From NCBI GenBank assembly GCA_964409905.1, contig CAYPET010000005.1, positions 1 through 64,000 of the forward strand: 64,000 nt of DNA, given 5' to 3'. Below the pieces are notes generated by a model that had not been told where the DNA came from, did no database searches, and was given only the letters and a program-made list of their open reading frames with translations. This document shows, in pieces, positions 44,405 through 53,480 of this stretch; position 1 is the stretch's first letter, and each line of letters starts with the position of its first letter. This stretch comes from JAGNRR01 sp964409905. Lineage in GTDB: Bacteria > Bacteroidota > Bacteroidia > Chitinophagales > Chitinophagaceae. A program made the position numbers and the translations under genes.

Positions 44405-44422
44405 TTACCTTAATGTTACCTT
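44405..44422. promoter_or_regulatory. PhoB-type direct repeat upstream of the phosphate operon
   Basis: TTACCTT (44405-44411), AATG, TTACCTT (44416-44422): two identical 7-mers with a 4-base spacer, the 11-bp period of PhoB/PhoP-type sites. It sits where a -33 element would end, about 34-51 bases upstream of the -7. Confidence 0.5.
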
Positions 44423-44481
44423 TTGATTATTATTTTTTGGTTAAGAGGCCAAAATCCTTTGACGCCTTGACAACTAATTTG

Positions 44482-45498
44482 CTAAGAGGGGAAACTTCTC
44501 AGGTAACCAAATCGTAGCATGAGCTCCAGAAAAAGGAAGACTATGGCAATAAACGCAAACGGAAAGAATTTTTCACTGTAGCGTTTGAAAGAAGCTATTT
44601 CAACTTCAGATCGTTCCATGGTATCGATTTGTTTGTAAATTTTTCGTAGTGTGCTATTATCGGTTGCTCGAAAGTATTGACCTCCAGTTTCGGTAGCTAT
44701 TTTTCTTAGTAAGGCTTCGTCTATTTGTACCGGCATATTTTTCATTACTATGCCGCCATTTGCAGTGGGCATGGGGTAAGGTGCCGTCCCTTTTGATCCA
44801 ACCCCAATGGTGTACACTCTGGTTTTGAATCGCTTGGCTATTTCCAAGGCCGTTATCGGGTCTATCAAACCGGAGTTGTTAACGCCATCGGTTAATAATA
44901 TAATCACCTTTGAACTTGCTTTGCTCTCTCTAAGTCTATTAACCGCCGTTGCCAATCCCATACCTATGGCTGTGCCGTCTTTGAGTTGGCCAGATTCAAT
45001 ATTTTCAAGTTGATAAAGTAGTATATTCTTGTCAGTGGTAAGCGGTGTTTGTGTGAAGCTCTCGCCAGAGAAAATGACCAATCCTATTCTATCCGTAATG
45101 CGCTCTGCAATAAATTCTTCGGCAACTTTTTTTGCTGCTTCAAGCCGGTTGGGTTTAAAGTCTTCTGCTAACATCGAGCCGGAGATGTCAATGCTCATCA
45201 CAATATCGATACCCTCGCTATCTATGCGCTCATTTACCTGTTGGGTTTGTGGGCGCGCTAATGCAATTATGATAAATGCCAGACTGGCCATTCTTAGCCA
45301 AAAGAGCACAGGTAGATATTTGCCGCGGCCTTTGCCGTTAATCTTGGGTAAACCCTCTAAGGATGAGAGTATGAGGGTGCTCTGTTTATTTTTATGTCGA
45401 GTAAAATTCCAAAAAATGAAAATTGGGATAATAAGCAATAGCCACAATAATTGTGGATAGGCAAAAGTGAAGGCTTCTATGTTTAATAAGTCTTGCAT
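44482..45498 (-). CDS. batA: BatA-like von Willebrand factor A domain membrane protein
   Basis: A 338-residue protein of the aerotolerance-type Bat family. The start is ATG 45498, overlapping the preceding stop as TAATG; a longer reading frame lacks family support. Two membrane segments precede the VWA domain (about 16-31 and 64-81). The MIDAS site is DISGSM (104-109), with later LLTDGVNNSG (VWA Thr/Asp). A final membrane segment is near 310-330 (FFPFAFIAIVFLFLELML). It closes a moxR-DUF58-unknown-batA cluster; batB, batD and batE do not follow. Confidence 0.9.
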   Translation of the reverse strand: MQDLLNIEAFTFAYPQLLWLLLIIPIFIFWNFTRHKNKQSTLILSSLEGLPKINGKGRGKYLPVLFWLRMASLAFIIIALARPQTQQVNERIDSEGIDIVMSIDISGSMLAEDFKPNRLEAAKKVAEEFIAERITDRIGLVIFSGESFTQTPLTTDKNILLYQLENIESGQLKDGTAIGMGLATAVNRLRESKASSKVIILLTDGVNNSGLIDPITALEIAKRFKTRVYTIGVGSKGTAPYPMPTANGGIVMKNMPVQIDEALLRKIATETGGQYFRATDNSTLRKIYKQIDTMERSEVEIASFKRYSEKFFPFAFIAIVFLFLELMLRFGYLRSFPS

Positions 45499-46514
45499 TA
45501 TCGATTCTTCTCCTCCTTTTGTTCTTGCTGATGTTTCTTTAAAATTGTACAAGTATTGGAAACAAACGTTTTTGCAGCTTCGTTAGCCTGTTCATGTTCT
45601 TCAGCAGTTGGTTTGCTTTTTGCAAATTTTACTAGGTCGGCAACATAAAATAAGGCTCTAAGTTTATTCAATTCTTCACTTCGGTTTTTATACTTGGCCT
45701 GTTGCAATACTTTTTTTACGTCTGTAATGATTTCTTGAGATGTTTTTTCGAAACAATCCAGATTAAAACCTTCTTCAAGATAAGTACGAATAATATCTGT
45801 TAATTGGGTATAATGTTCTTTTTCTTGCTGTTGCAACCAAAGTTCCTTGCTGACTAAGCTATCAATTTTTTGAATTGCATTATCCCAAGGGCTCACATAT
45901 TGAACCTTATCAACAGCCACAGGTTGGCTATTGCGGCGGCGGCGGTTATAATAAAATAGTAGCAAACCAACGGCAAGTATGGCCAGGAAAGAAAATATAT
46001 ATTTTTTGTATGCATCCCACCATGACTGATTAGCCGCAATTACATCAAAAATGGGTTTGATGGGTTTGCTGGTATCCACAACTGGTGCCGTCACTTGAAC
46101 GCTAAATGAGTCGCTCATTATTTCATAGGCGGGGCGGCCATCCAAAGGTGTAATCACAAAATGCTGGGATGGGATTACCCAAACTCCAGAATCGTAGTGC
46201 GTCAGTAAATTGATTTTTGTTATTTCAATTATTTGCCCATTCGTAGCCGTGTCATTCTTTTTTCGTTCAATGACTTCAAACTTGTTAAACGTGTCAGCTA
46301 AGTAGGGAATTTGGATGCGGTATTGCTGCGGATCAAAACTCAACTTGAATTGCAAACTCACGTGATCCCCAATGCTAATTTCCTTTTTATCCAAGGTACA
46401 CTTCAAATCTACATTTTGAGCTTTGGCCGTGATTACACTTAGCAAGCATGCCAACAAAATGAGGAAGTAATAGCGAATACTATACACGGATATGACTGAA
46501 ATTTTATTGCGCAT
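45498..46514 (-). CDS. Exported membrane protein of the moxR/bat cluster
   Basis: A 338-residue protein with a signal peptide (YYFLILLACLLSVITAKAQN, about residues 15-34), a beta-rich external domain with IGDHVSLQFKLSFDPQQYRI, and one membrane segment at about 175-193 (YIFSFLAILAVGLLLFYYNR). A cytoplasmic helical region follows, with QQEKEHYTQLTDIIRTYLEE. This layout resembles the DUF4381/BatD-like proteins between DUF58 and BatA genes in Bacteroidota. No catalytic site is seen. It overlaps both neighbours in TAATG junctions. Confidence 0.75.
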   Translation of the reverse strand: MRNKISVISVYSIRYYFLILLACLLSVITAKAQNVDLKCTLDKKEISIGDHVSLQFKLSFDPQQYRIQIPYLADTFNKFEVIERKKNDTATNGQIIEITKINLLTHYDSGVWVIPSQHFVITPLDGRPAYEIMSDSFSVQVTAPVVDTSKPIKPIFDVIAANQSWWDAYKKYIFSFLAILAVGLLLFYYNRRRRNSQPVAVDKVQYVSPWDNAIQKIDSLVSKELWLQQQEKEHYTQLTDIIRTYLEEGFNLDCFEKTSQEIITDVKKVLQQAKYKNRSEELNKLRALFYVADLVKFAKSKPTAEEHEQANEAAKTFVSNTCTILKKHQQEQKEEKNR

Positions 46515-47389
46515 TATCGTTTACTGAAAAATCCTTTAAGTGGTTTTACAAAATCTTCATGAGTACTTATGCTAATCATATCAGCTCCCGATTTTTTAAA
46601 TGTTTCTTGAATTGCTGCTGTTTTACGCGCAAACCGTTGGGTGTAAAAGGTGCGTAGGCTGGGCAGGGCGGTATCGAGCCATAGCTCATTGCCGTTTTCA
46701 CTGTCCTGTACTTTTACCAAACCAATATTTGGTATTTCTGCATCGCATTGGTCGTACACTTGCAGGCCAATAATATCATGCCGCTTTTTAGCTATTTGCA
46801 AGCTCTGTTTAAAGTCTGCAGCCAAAAAGTCACTGAGTATGAACGCAATGCTCCTTTTCTTAATAACATTATTTAAAAATCGGAAGGCCTCTTCCACATT
46901 TGTACCGGCACCTTTCCGAGCTTCAATGGTGAGCAGTTCGCGAATGATATAGAGGATATGACTTTTGCCTTTCTTCGGCGCTATGAATTTTTCTACTTGA
47001 TCAGAAAAAAAGATTACGCCTACTTTGTCATTGTTGCTGAGTGCGCTAAAGGCAAGTGTAGCACACAATTCAGTAATGAGATCGCGTTTCTTTTGATAAG
47101 TACCAAATAAAGAACTTGCACTTATATCAACTAGTAACATCAGGGTAAGTTCGCGCTCTTCCTCAAAAATTTTTATGTGCGGGTTTGCATATCGTGCTGT
47201 CACATTCCAATCTATACTGCGCACATCATCGCCATATTGATATTCGCGTACTTCGCTGAAACTCATACCCCTGCCTTTAAAGGCCGTATGGTATTCACCA
47301 CTAAAAATATGATTGGATAAGCCTTTAGTTTTTATCTCAATCTGGCGAACCTTTTTAAGCAACGACGATATGTTTGAATCTATTGACAA
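46514..47389 (-). CDS. DUF58 domain protein
   Basis: A 291-residue cytosolic protein with a VWA-like DUF58 domain. Marks are FSEVREYQYGDDVRSIDWNV, the HIKIFEEERELTLMLLVDIS region (MIDAS DISASS), and VIFFSDQVEKFIAPKKGKSH. DUF58 proteins accompany MoxR ATPases as partner or client proteins; the role is not defined. It lies in the moxR cluster, 92 bases downstream of moxR. Confidence 0.9.
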   Translation of the reverse strand: MSIDSNISSLLKKVRQIEIKTKGLSNHIFSGEYHTAFKGRGMSFSEVREYQYGDDVRSIDWNVTARYANPHIKIFEEERELTLMLLVDISASSLFGTYQKKRDLITELCATLAFSALSNNDKVGVIFFSDQVEKFIAPKKGKSHILYIIRELLTIEARKGAGTNVEEAFRFLNNVIKKRSIAFILSDFLAADFKQSLQIAKKRHDIIGLQVYDQCDAEIPNIGLVKVQDSENGNELWLDTALPSLRTFYTQRFARKTAAIQETFKKSGADMISISTHEDFVKPLKGFFSKR

Positions 47390-47481
47390 TGAAAGGTGAT
47401 TTTTACTTTGTTATCCTTGATGGTTTTTTGAATGGCGAATTATTGCATTTTTATGCAAATTGCTTTGTACTACTTGAAGGA

Positions 47482-48483
47482 TTATGGCACTTCAACGGCA
47501 TTCAATATTTCACTGATAATCATCTCACTTGTCATGTTTTCAGCTTCTGCCTCATAGGTGATGCCAACGCGGTGTCGCATCACGTCCATGCATACTGCGC
47601 GCACATCTTCTGGTATTACATAGCCCCGACGTTTTATAAAGGCGTAGGATTTACTCGCCATAGCCAAACTAATGCTGGCCCGCGGTGATCCTCCGTAGGC
47701 AATGAGCGGTTTTAATTTTGAGAGGTTATACTCCTCCGGATTGCGGGTGGCAAAGACTATATCGATAATGTATTTCTCAATTTTTTCATCCATATAAACT
47801 TCGCGCACAAGTTTTCTAGCCTCCATAATATCTGTAGTATCTATTACGGTTTGTATTGGGGCCTGTTTTTCAGGCGCAATATTGTAACGGATGATTTGAC
47901 GTTCTTCGTCTCGATTTGGATAGCCAATGACAACTTTCAACATAAATCGGTCTACTTGCGCCTCGGGTAGTGGGTATGTTCCCTCTTGTTCAATTGGGTT
48001 TTGGGTTGCCAATACTAAAAATGGTTTTTCTAAGGGATAGGTTCGCTCTCCGATGGTAACCTGTTTTTCCTGCATAGCTTCCAAAAGGGCTGATTGCACT
48101 TTGGCCGGTGCACGGTTGATTTCATCAGCCAATATAAAATTGGCAAAAATGGGTCCACGTTTTACCTCAAAGTTGTTTTCGCGTTGGTTGTAAATCATGG
48201 TGCCAACAACATCAGCTGGCAGCAAGTCGGGGGTGAATTGTATACGAGAAAACTTGGCATTGACAGCTGAAGAAAGTGATCTTATGGCAAGTGTTTTAGC
48301 TAAACCCGGAACCCCTTCGAGTAATATATGACCATCAGCTAATAAGCCAATTAGCAGGCGCTCGGTCATGTATTTTTGCCCTACAATTGATTTTGATAAT
48401 TCTAGTTGCAGCAAATCTATAAACGCGCTCTTTTGTTGTATTTGTTCATTTAGTGCTCGAATGTCTGATGATACAGCCTCCAT
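47482..48483 (-). CDS. MoxR-family AAA+ ATPase
   Basis: A 333-residue AAA ATPase. Walker A is GVPGLAKTLAI, Walker B FILADEINRAPAKVQSALLE, sensor I ATQNPIEQEG, and the lid SPRASISLAMASKSYAF. MoxR ATPases act as chaperones with VWA partners such as DUF58 and Bat proteins. It leads the cluster downstream. A TACTTTTA element (48501-48508, minus strand) is a candidate -7. Confidence 0.93.
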   Translation of the reverse strand: MEAVSSDIRALNEQIQQKSAFIDLLQLELSKSIVGQKYMTERLLIGLLADGHILLEGVPGLAKTLAIRSLSSAVNAKFSRIQFTPDLLPADVVGTMIYNQRENNFEVKRGPIFANFILADEINRAPAKVQSALLEAMQEKQVTIGERTYPLEKPFLVLATQNPIEQEGTYPLPEAQVDRFMLKVVIGYPNRDEERQIIRYNIAPEKQAPIQTVIDTTDIMEARKLVREVYMDEKIEKYIIDIVFATRNPEEYNLSKLKPLIAYGGSPRASISLAMASKSYAFIKRRGYVIPEDVRAVCMDVMRHRVGITYEAEAENMTSEMIISEILNAVEVP

Positions 48484-48588
48484 AGTTTTTGCTTTGGGCG
48501 TAAAAGTAACAAAAGGCCCATGCCTCCCTAGTTAAAGAAGATTAAATTTTTAAAATAGGCAATATTTTGGATGCCTAGTGGTGTGAAT

Positions 48589-49002
48589 TTAATGGCCTGC
48601 TAAGCGTTTACCCAAAAAGGCCATAGGTAAATAAGCACAAACCAGATCTAAAACAATAAACCAAATAGGCCCACCTATCAAAATGGCAGCAGCGATACCG
48701 CCTACCAAAAAAACCAAACCTACAACAATGGCAATGCGATGGTGGTGCGCAAATGTCAGCTTACACGCAACCAGGGCGGCCGATAATGTACCTAAAGCAT
48801 GCGCGAGAAATGGCATGATGAAGTTTTTGATGGGTAACGTGGGCATCGCTGCTTTTAGGTCTTCCATACTATTTGGGTTAACGCCTTCGGGTAAAGGAAT
48901 GATGTTGCCGCTATATTGTATCAGTAGGCCGTTGACTACATTACCAACAATCAGACCTATTACTGTGGCCAATATGCTTCGTATTGTGGGGCTAATCGTC
49001 AT
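48589..49002 (-). CDS. Small membrane protein of unknown function
   Basis: A 137-residue protein with about four membrane segments (SILATVIGLIVGNVVNGLL, FLAHALGTLSAALVACKL, IAIVVGLVFLVGGIAAAILI, WFIVLDLVCAYLPMAFL). No named family is recognised. It lies between yidC and moxR, on the same strand. Confidence 0.65.
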   Translation of the reverse strand: MTISPTIRSILATVIGLIVGNVVNGLLIQYSGNIIPLPEGVNPNSMEDLKAAMPTLPIKNFIMPFLAHALGTLSAALVACKLTFAHHHRIAIVVGLVFLVGGIAAAILIGGPIWFIVLDLVCAYLPMAFLGKRLAGH

Positions 49003-49040
49003 AAATAATGCACAATGTACAAAATGGAAGGCTAAATAAC

Positions 49041-49066
49041 AAGCGACCTGAAATTACAGGTCGCTT
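49041..49066 (-). terminator. yidC terminator
   Basis: AAGCGACCTG (49041-49050) and CAGGTCGCTT (49057-49066), a perfect 10-bp stem with a 6-nt loop, 9-35 bases after the yidC stop. The minus-strand U-run is weak (GTTATTT). Confidence 0.7.
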
Positions 49067-49074
49067 TGTTGTGT

Positions 49075-50850
49075 TTATTTTCTGCGTTGGCTTCTTGTTT
49101 GGGCTTGTTCCATTTGTTTTTCTTGAAGCTCCTTCATTTTTTTCATGAACTTAGATTCTTTTGGTGGTTCCTTTTTCTTTGCCTCAATTTTAGCCCGAAT
49201 TTTATCCTTATCAATAATGTATTGTTGTATTACAAATTGCAAGCCCAACGTGATCAAATTTGAAATGAAATAATACAAGGTAAGTGCCGCTGCAAATTTG
49301 TTGAAGATACCCAAAAACATGATTGGCATAATAAACGGCATGTATTTCATTACCGGGTTGCTTTGATCCATAGTGGCGTTGTTCATGCTGTATAGTGCCA
49401 AGCCAATACTCGTTATAGCAAAAAGGATGGTAAACAAGCTGATATGGCTACCATAAAATGGAATATTAAATGGCAATTGAACAATAGAATCATAGGAGGA
49501 CAAATCATCCGCCCATAAAAAACCTTTCTGTCTTAATTGAATAGCATGAGGGAAAAATGAAAACAAGGCAAAAAATATCGGCATTTGCAGCAATGCAGGT
49601 AAACAGCCACCTAAGGGGTTTACCCCTGCTGTACGATACAACTTCATTTGCTCAACGCCAAAGGCTTGTTTATCATCTTTGAATTTGTCACGCAGTTCAT
49701 CTAACTCGGGTTTTAATGCTTTCATTTTTGCGCTGGATACATAACTCTTATAAGTGAACGGAGACATGAGCAAGCGAATGATAAACGTTAAAACGATAAT
49801 TACTATGCCCATATTACTAAATAGGCTTGAAAGCCAATTGAATAATGGTAAAATAAGAGCAAGGTTGATGTATTTTACAAAACCAAAAATGCCGTAGCTG
49901 AGCGGCACAATCTCTTGCATACCATTATCAAACTTTTTTAATATTGAATAATCATTAGGCCCGGTATAAAGTTGTAAGCTGATTTGATCTTGTGGTTTTA
50001 TGCTTAATCTAGCTGTAAAATTTGACACGGTTACAGTGTCATTTTCTGTAGTGGGCGCTGAAGTAACTTCGCCATAGTTAATTGATTTATCTTTTGGTAC
50101 CAGCGTGGTATTGAAAAAATGCTGTTTAAAGCTTAGCCAGTTTATGCCTTTTTTATCAAAATCGGTGCTTTTCTTTTCTCTAATGGTATAATAATCGTAT
50201 CCTTCACCTTCCAAATTGTAACACACCTGTGTGTAGAGCTTTTCGGTTTCCTTATCTTTTTCGGTATGAAGTGACTCAGCCTTCCAGGTGAGCTTCAAAT
50301 CTCTGTTTTTTTCAACGCCACCTGTAGTAATGGTCATATCCGTCATATAGCCTGATTCGGGCAAGGTGTAAGTAACACCGAATCCGTCTGTATTCGTATA
50401 GGTAATTCCCTTACCGCCGGGAGCAACCGATGCATTAAAGCCCTGATTGATTGTTTGCTTGATAAGTCCGTTTTTTTGATACTCAAAATTGAAACTGTTT
50501 TTTTCTGCGCGATAAAGTATCAGTGGCTTTTTGTTATAAGTAGTATATTTTTTTAACTCAACTTGTTTTGGATAAGCGCCTTTGTTTGTGAATGTTATTT
50601 TTATTTCATCATTCTCAAGTGTCGTTTGTTGCTCAGCGATGGCCAGTTCTTTCGATATGCTATCTGTTGGCGCTGAGGCTAAGGCACTATTTGGTTGAGC
50701 GCTACTGTTTGTATCGGTTTCAGATACGTTTTTTGTGCTTTGTTGCGTTTTGGTTTTTTCCTTTTGGGGAGGTTTTGACGGATTCAGGAAGATGTATGCA
50801 GCCAATAGCACCATCAACAACCCAAAGCCAATCGCGGAATTTTTGTCCAT
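49075..50850 (-). CDS. yidC: Membrane protein insertase YidC
   Basis: Inserts and folds inner-membrane proteins with or without SecYEG. The 591-residue protein has an N-terminal membrane segment (IGFGLLMVLLAAYIFL), the large periplasmic domain, and the conserved Oxa1 core near residues 350-560: WLSSLFSNMGIVIIVLTFII, LKPELDELRDKFKDDKQAFG, MKLYRTAGVNPLGGCLPALL, QMPIFFALFSFFPHAI. Bacteroidota-type lengths agree. A -7 element (TACCTTTG) with a TTG at 19-bp spacing lies upstream. Confidence 0.96.
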   Translation of the reverse strand: MDKNSAIGFGLLMVLLAAYIFLNPSKPPQKEKTKTQQSTKNVSETDTNSSAQPNSALASAPTDSISKELAIAEQQTTLENDEIKITFTNKGAYPKQVELKKYTTYNKKPLILYRAEKNSFNFEYQKNGLIKQTINQGFNASVAPGGKGITYTNTDGFGVTYTLPESGYMTDMTITTGGVEKNRDLKLTWKAESLHTEKDKETEKLYTQVCYNLEGEGYDYYTIREKKSTDFDKKGINWLSFKQHFFNTTLVPKDKSINYGEVTSAPTTENDTVTVSNFTARLSIKPQDQISLQLYTGPNDYSILKKFDNGMQEIVPLSYGIFGFVKYINLALILPLFNWLSSLFSNMGIVIIVLTFIIRLLMSPFTYKSYVSSAKMKALKPELDELRDKFKDDKQAFGVEQMKLYRTAGVNPLGGCLPALLQMPIFFALFSFFPHAIQLRQKGFLWADDLSSYDSIVQLPFNIPFYGSHISLFTILFAITSIGLALYSMNNATMDQSNPVMKYMPFIMPIMFLGIFNKFAAALTLYYFISNLITLGLQFVIQQYIIDKDKIRAKIEAKKKEPPKESKFMKKMKELQEKQMEQAQTRSQRRK

Positions 50851-50870
50851 AATTTTCTTAAAAAGTTGGG

Positions 50871-50878
50871 CAAAGGTA
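50871..50878 (-). promoter_or_regulatory. yidC promoter
   Basis: Minus-strand TACCTTTG, an exact TAnnTTTG, with a TTG (plus CAA 50898-50900) at 19-bp spacing. Leader of about 14-20 bases. Confidence 0.55.
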
Positions 50879-50932
50879 TATGAATTGGACTATACCCCAA
50901 TTAGAATAGGCGTTAATCTTAGATAATTTCAA

Positions 50933-52744
50933 TCAATTTCTCAGCAATTTGAAGGTTTGTGTCCCTTCTTCAGTTTGGATTTTTAGGATATACAAACCAG
51001 CTGAATAATTTGCCGGCACAATGTCAAAGGAGTTTTGATGAATATACTCCCGAAGTATGCACCTGCCATTGATATCAAATAGTTCAATTTTTGCGTACTG
51101 ATGCTTTGGAAATTGAATGGTAGCATTTGCGGTTCCTAAAGCGAACCCGAAAGAGTTTATTAGTTTTATGGTGGTTTTCTCTGCTGCATCATTCAATAGG
51201 GTTGGGTAGCAATCCCACGAGAGAAGATTTTTAGATTTAAAATGCTGGCACAGTGTAGCTTTATTAGCTCCACCAAAGAGTAATTGATCGGCCTGTAACA
51301 TGTAAAATGCAGCAGAAGGCAAATTGGTGCTGTCGGTTAGGAAAAAAAGGATCTCCAACATCAGGGCATCGGTGGTATTTCGACCAAGGTCGTTATATAT
51401 ATATTGCATGGCGGTATTCCATACTTCTCCCAGTGCATAAATATTCCCATTGAAGGGGTTTGAATAATTTGTGGTAGATACAGCGCTGCGACCTTGCCAA
51501 TTACCATTATTCCCATCCCAGTTAAATACTTTTTGCCAACCGAAATTCGATAAAGACCTGGAGTAGGAAGTGGCAAAATAATCTGCAATTCCCTCATCAA
51601 GCGCCAATCTTTCAAAATGAGTTAGTAGGTTGTCATTAGCACTCCAACTTACGCCATGAGCGTATTCGTGAATAATTACATCAGCATCTTCGGCATCGTC
51701 TATGCCACCCGAACCAAATCGGGCATTCGGGTTTCCGCCGTTCCGGTTAAAAGTTGAATTATCTGCTCCCGAGTTACTCAATGCATCAATCTCCAATTGC
51801 AAATCCATGAGGGTATCATAACCAAGGTTGGTCAAATGGTCGTGAAATTGTGTAATGTGATATGCGGCCATGCATTGCTCAAAGCCTATTTCTGAACGGT
51901 TGAAATAAAAATTATTGCCGGTGTCGCTTACCGGTGGGTTTAAAGGAGGCGCAAGGTCTGACATTTTCACATAATCATTCTCCAGATAAAAACGATTTGT
52001 AAAAGTGTCATAGATGGCAGGAATGTTCACAGGTAAATAGGCTGCATTCATCCAAGATAGGTCTTGGTCGTTAGAGTCTACATAGGGCGAACCATATATT
52101 CGGCTTAAGAAAGTAAGCGGGTCTGGCTCAAACACGTAAGCATTGACAAATGTATCTATGCCAAGGTTTCTGACATGATTCCACTCGGCCAGCAAGGCTC
52201 CTTGCAAGTTCCAAACTTTGGTGCGATCATAATCCGCATTCCAGTCGTCTTGCACTTTAACTAGCTGAACCTGCTCCTGAAAATCAAAAATGGCGAGGTA
52301 TTCTTTTTTTACATTTTCTTTGGTTGGCCATGATGTGGTTTGCCACTGCGTTTTTTTCCAGCTAATCTCTTGCGGTAGAAATTGGCTGAAATCGCTCAAT
52401 CCTGGTGCGATACTGATGACCTTGTTTTGAATATCCGTATTCACCTTGACGAAATTCCGGTAAACCATCAGGCTGTCATAGTAGATATCAAAAGTGAAAT
52501 GCTTGGAATACAAACTCTTGTTGAAAAACCTGAGTTTAAAACTAATTTGTTCCAAGTTTGTCTCCGGTATGTGCGCTTTTATAAAAGCAGTTTGTCGTAC
52601 AATATCGGTTTCGGGAAATGGTTGTTCGGTATATACCAAATAATCCTGCGCATTGGCCATGCTCAAGGTGAAGAAGATTACGAATATTGACAATATTTTT
52701 TTCAACTGTATAAAATTAACGGAATACTTTAGTTGAGGGTTCAT
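50933..52744 (-). CDS. Secreted M36-like metallopeptidase with T9SS sorting domain
   Basis: A 603-residue exported protease. The signal peptide is about residues 14-33 (KILSIFVIFFTLSMANA). The gluzincin zinc site is HEYAHG (359-364), with the third ligand Glu384 in DEGIADYFA (383-390). The layout matches fungalysin/M36. The C-terminus carries a T9SS-like sorting domain with AKIELFDINGRCI and GLYILKIQTEEGTQTFKLL; the usual YPNP motif is replaced by a shorter IQFPKHQY version. The protein is likely a secreted digestive or surface peptidase. Confidence 0.85.
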   Translation of the reverse strand: MNPQLKYSVNFIQLKKILSIFVIFFTLSMANAQDYLVYTEQPFPETDIVRQTAFIKAHIPETNLEQISFKLRFFNKSLYSKHFTFDIYYDSLMVYRNFVKVNTDIQNKVISIAPGLSDFSQFLPQEISWKKTQWQTTSWPTKENVKKEYLAIFDFQEQVQLVKVQDDWNADYDRTKVWNLQGALLAEWNHVRNLGIDTFVNAYVFEPDPLTFLSRIYGSPYVDSNDQDLSWMNAAYLPVNIPAIYDTFTNRFYLENDYVKMSDLAPPLNPPVSDTGNNFYFNRSEIGFEQCMAAYHITQFHDHLTNLGYDTLMDLQLEIDALSNSGADNSTFNRNGGNPNARFGSGGIDDAEDADVIIHEYAHGVSWSANDNLLTHFERLALDEGIADYFATSYSRSLSNFGWQKVFNWDGNNGNWQGRSAVSTTNYSNPFNGNIYALGEVWNTAMQYIYNDLGRNTTDALMLEILFFLTDSTNLPSAAFYMLQADQLLFGGANKATLCQHFKSKNLLSWDCYPTLLNDAAEKTTIKLINSFGFALGTANATIQFPKHQYAKIELFDINGRCILREYIHQNSFDIVPANYSAGLYILKIQTEEGTQTFKLLRN

Positions 52745-52790
52745 TTGAACTATCTGGAATTGTCAATGTGATGTAAAATCCGATATGCCA

Positions 52791-53480
52791 TTAAATTTTT
52801 AAATAGTACAATAGACTTTTTAATTGATTGGTTGGTTTTTCCATATCGCAGATCAGTTCATCTCGCTGGAGGGATTGAGGTTCAAAGCAATTGTTGTGCT
52901 GTTTCTCTTTGTGCGCTAAAAAGTCCAGACAAACATATCCTCTGCTGACAATGGCGGCTAGAAGTGATTTGAATTTTTGTTTATTTTTTGCAGGATAATT
53001 TGTTTGTGCCAACTGTTTTTCCAATGTTTGAAAAAGTGTAGCATATTCAAGCCTTAAGGCCGAGATGTTTTTACATCTTGTGGCGAGCGTGTGAATGTTG
53101 TGCTGTAAATCTTTGTAAACGTCAAAAATGTCATTTTCCAATTGTCCAATTTTGCCTAAGGTTTCAATCAAATTCTTTTCGGTAACAGTCGGGGCATTCT
53201 CAAAGGCGCTTCTGTAAAATAATAAAGATGCTGCTCCTTTTTCATACGTAATCTCTCGAATTGCGGACTCTTCAATATCCGGCAAGCTCTGCGCTATACT
53301 TTTTTCTTGTGCATCGGCTACCCGATGCAACAATTGTTTTGCTTGTTGGCGAGAGGGCGAAGTTTTCAAAGCATTTTGCCAAAAAACGATAAACAATTTT
53401 TCATGCTCATTCGCCGGATGGGCCAATTCAGGATTTTCAATCATACTACGGATTTTATCTACAGGTGTATTTAGCAAGTC
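52791..53480 (-). CDS. Downstream part of a gene split by a -1 frameshift
   Basis: This is the 229-codon -1-frame continuation of the gene beginning at 53785. It has no ATG: the first usable codon is TTG at 53477, and its sequence continues smoothly from the upstream frame (TTF then FDLLNTPVDKIRSM). The protein is helical and charged (NIHTLATRCKNISALRLEY, KQHNNCFEPQSL) with no recognised catalytic motif. The joined product would be 331 residues. It could be a class 1 isoprenoid-synthase-like protein, but the Asp-rich motif is absent or weak, so this is only a guess. Confidence 0.55.
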   Translation of the reverse strand, partial: DLLNTPVDKIRSMIENPELAHPANEHEKLFIVFWQNALKTSPSRQQAKQLLHRVADAQEKSIAQSLPDIEESAIREITYEKGAASLLFYRSAFENAPTVTEKNLIETLGKIGQLENDIFDVYKDLQHNIHTLATRCKNISALRLEYATLFQTLEKQLAQTNYPAKNKQKFKSLLAAIVSRGYVCLDFLAHKEKQHNNCFEPQSLQRDELICDMEKPTNQLKSLLYYLKI

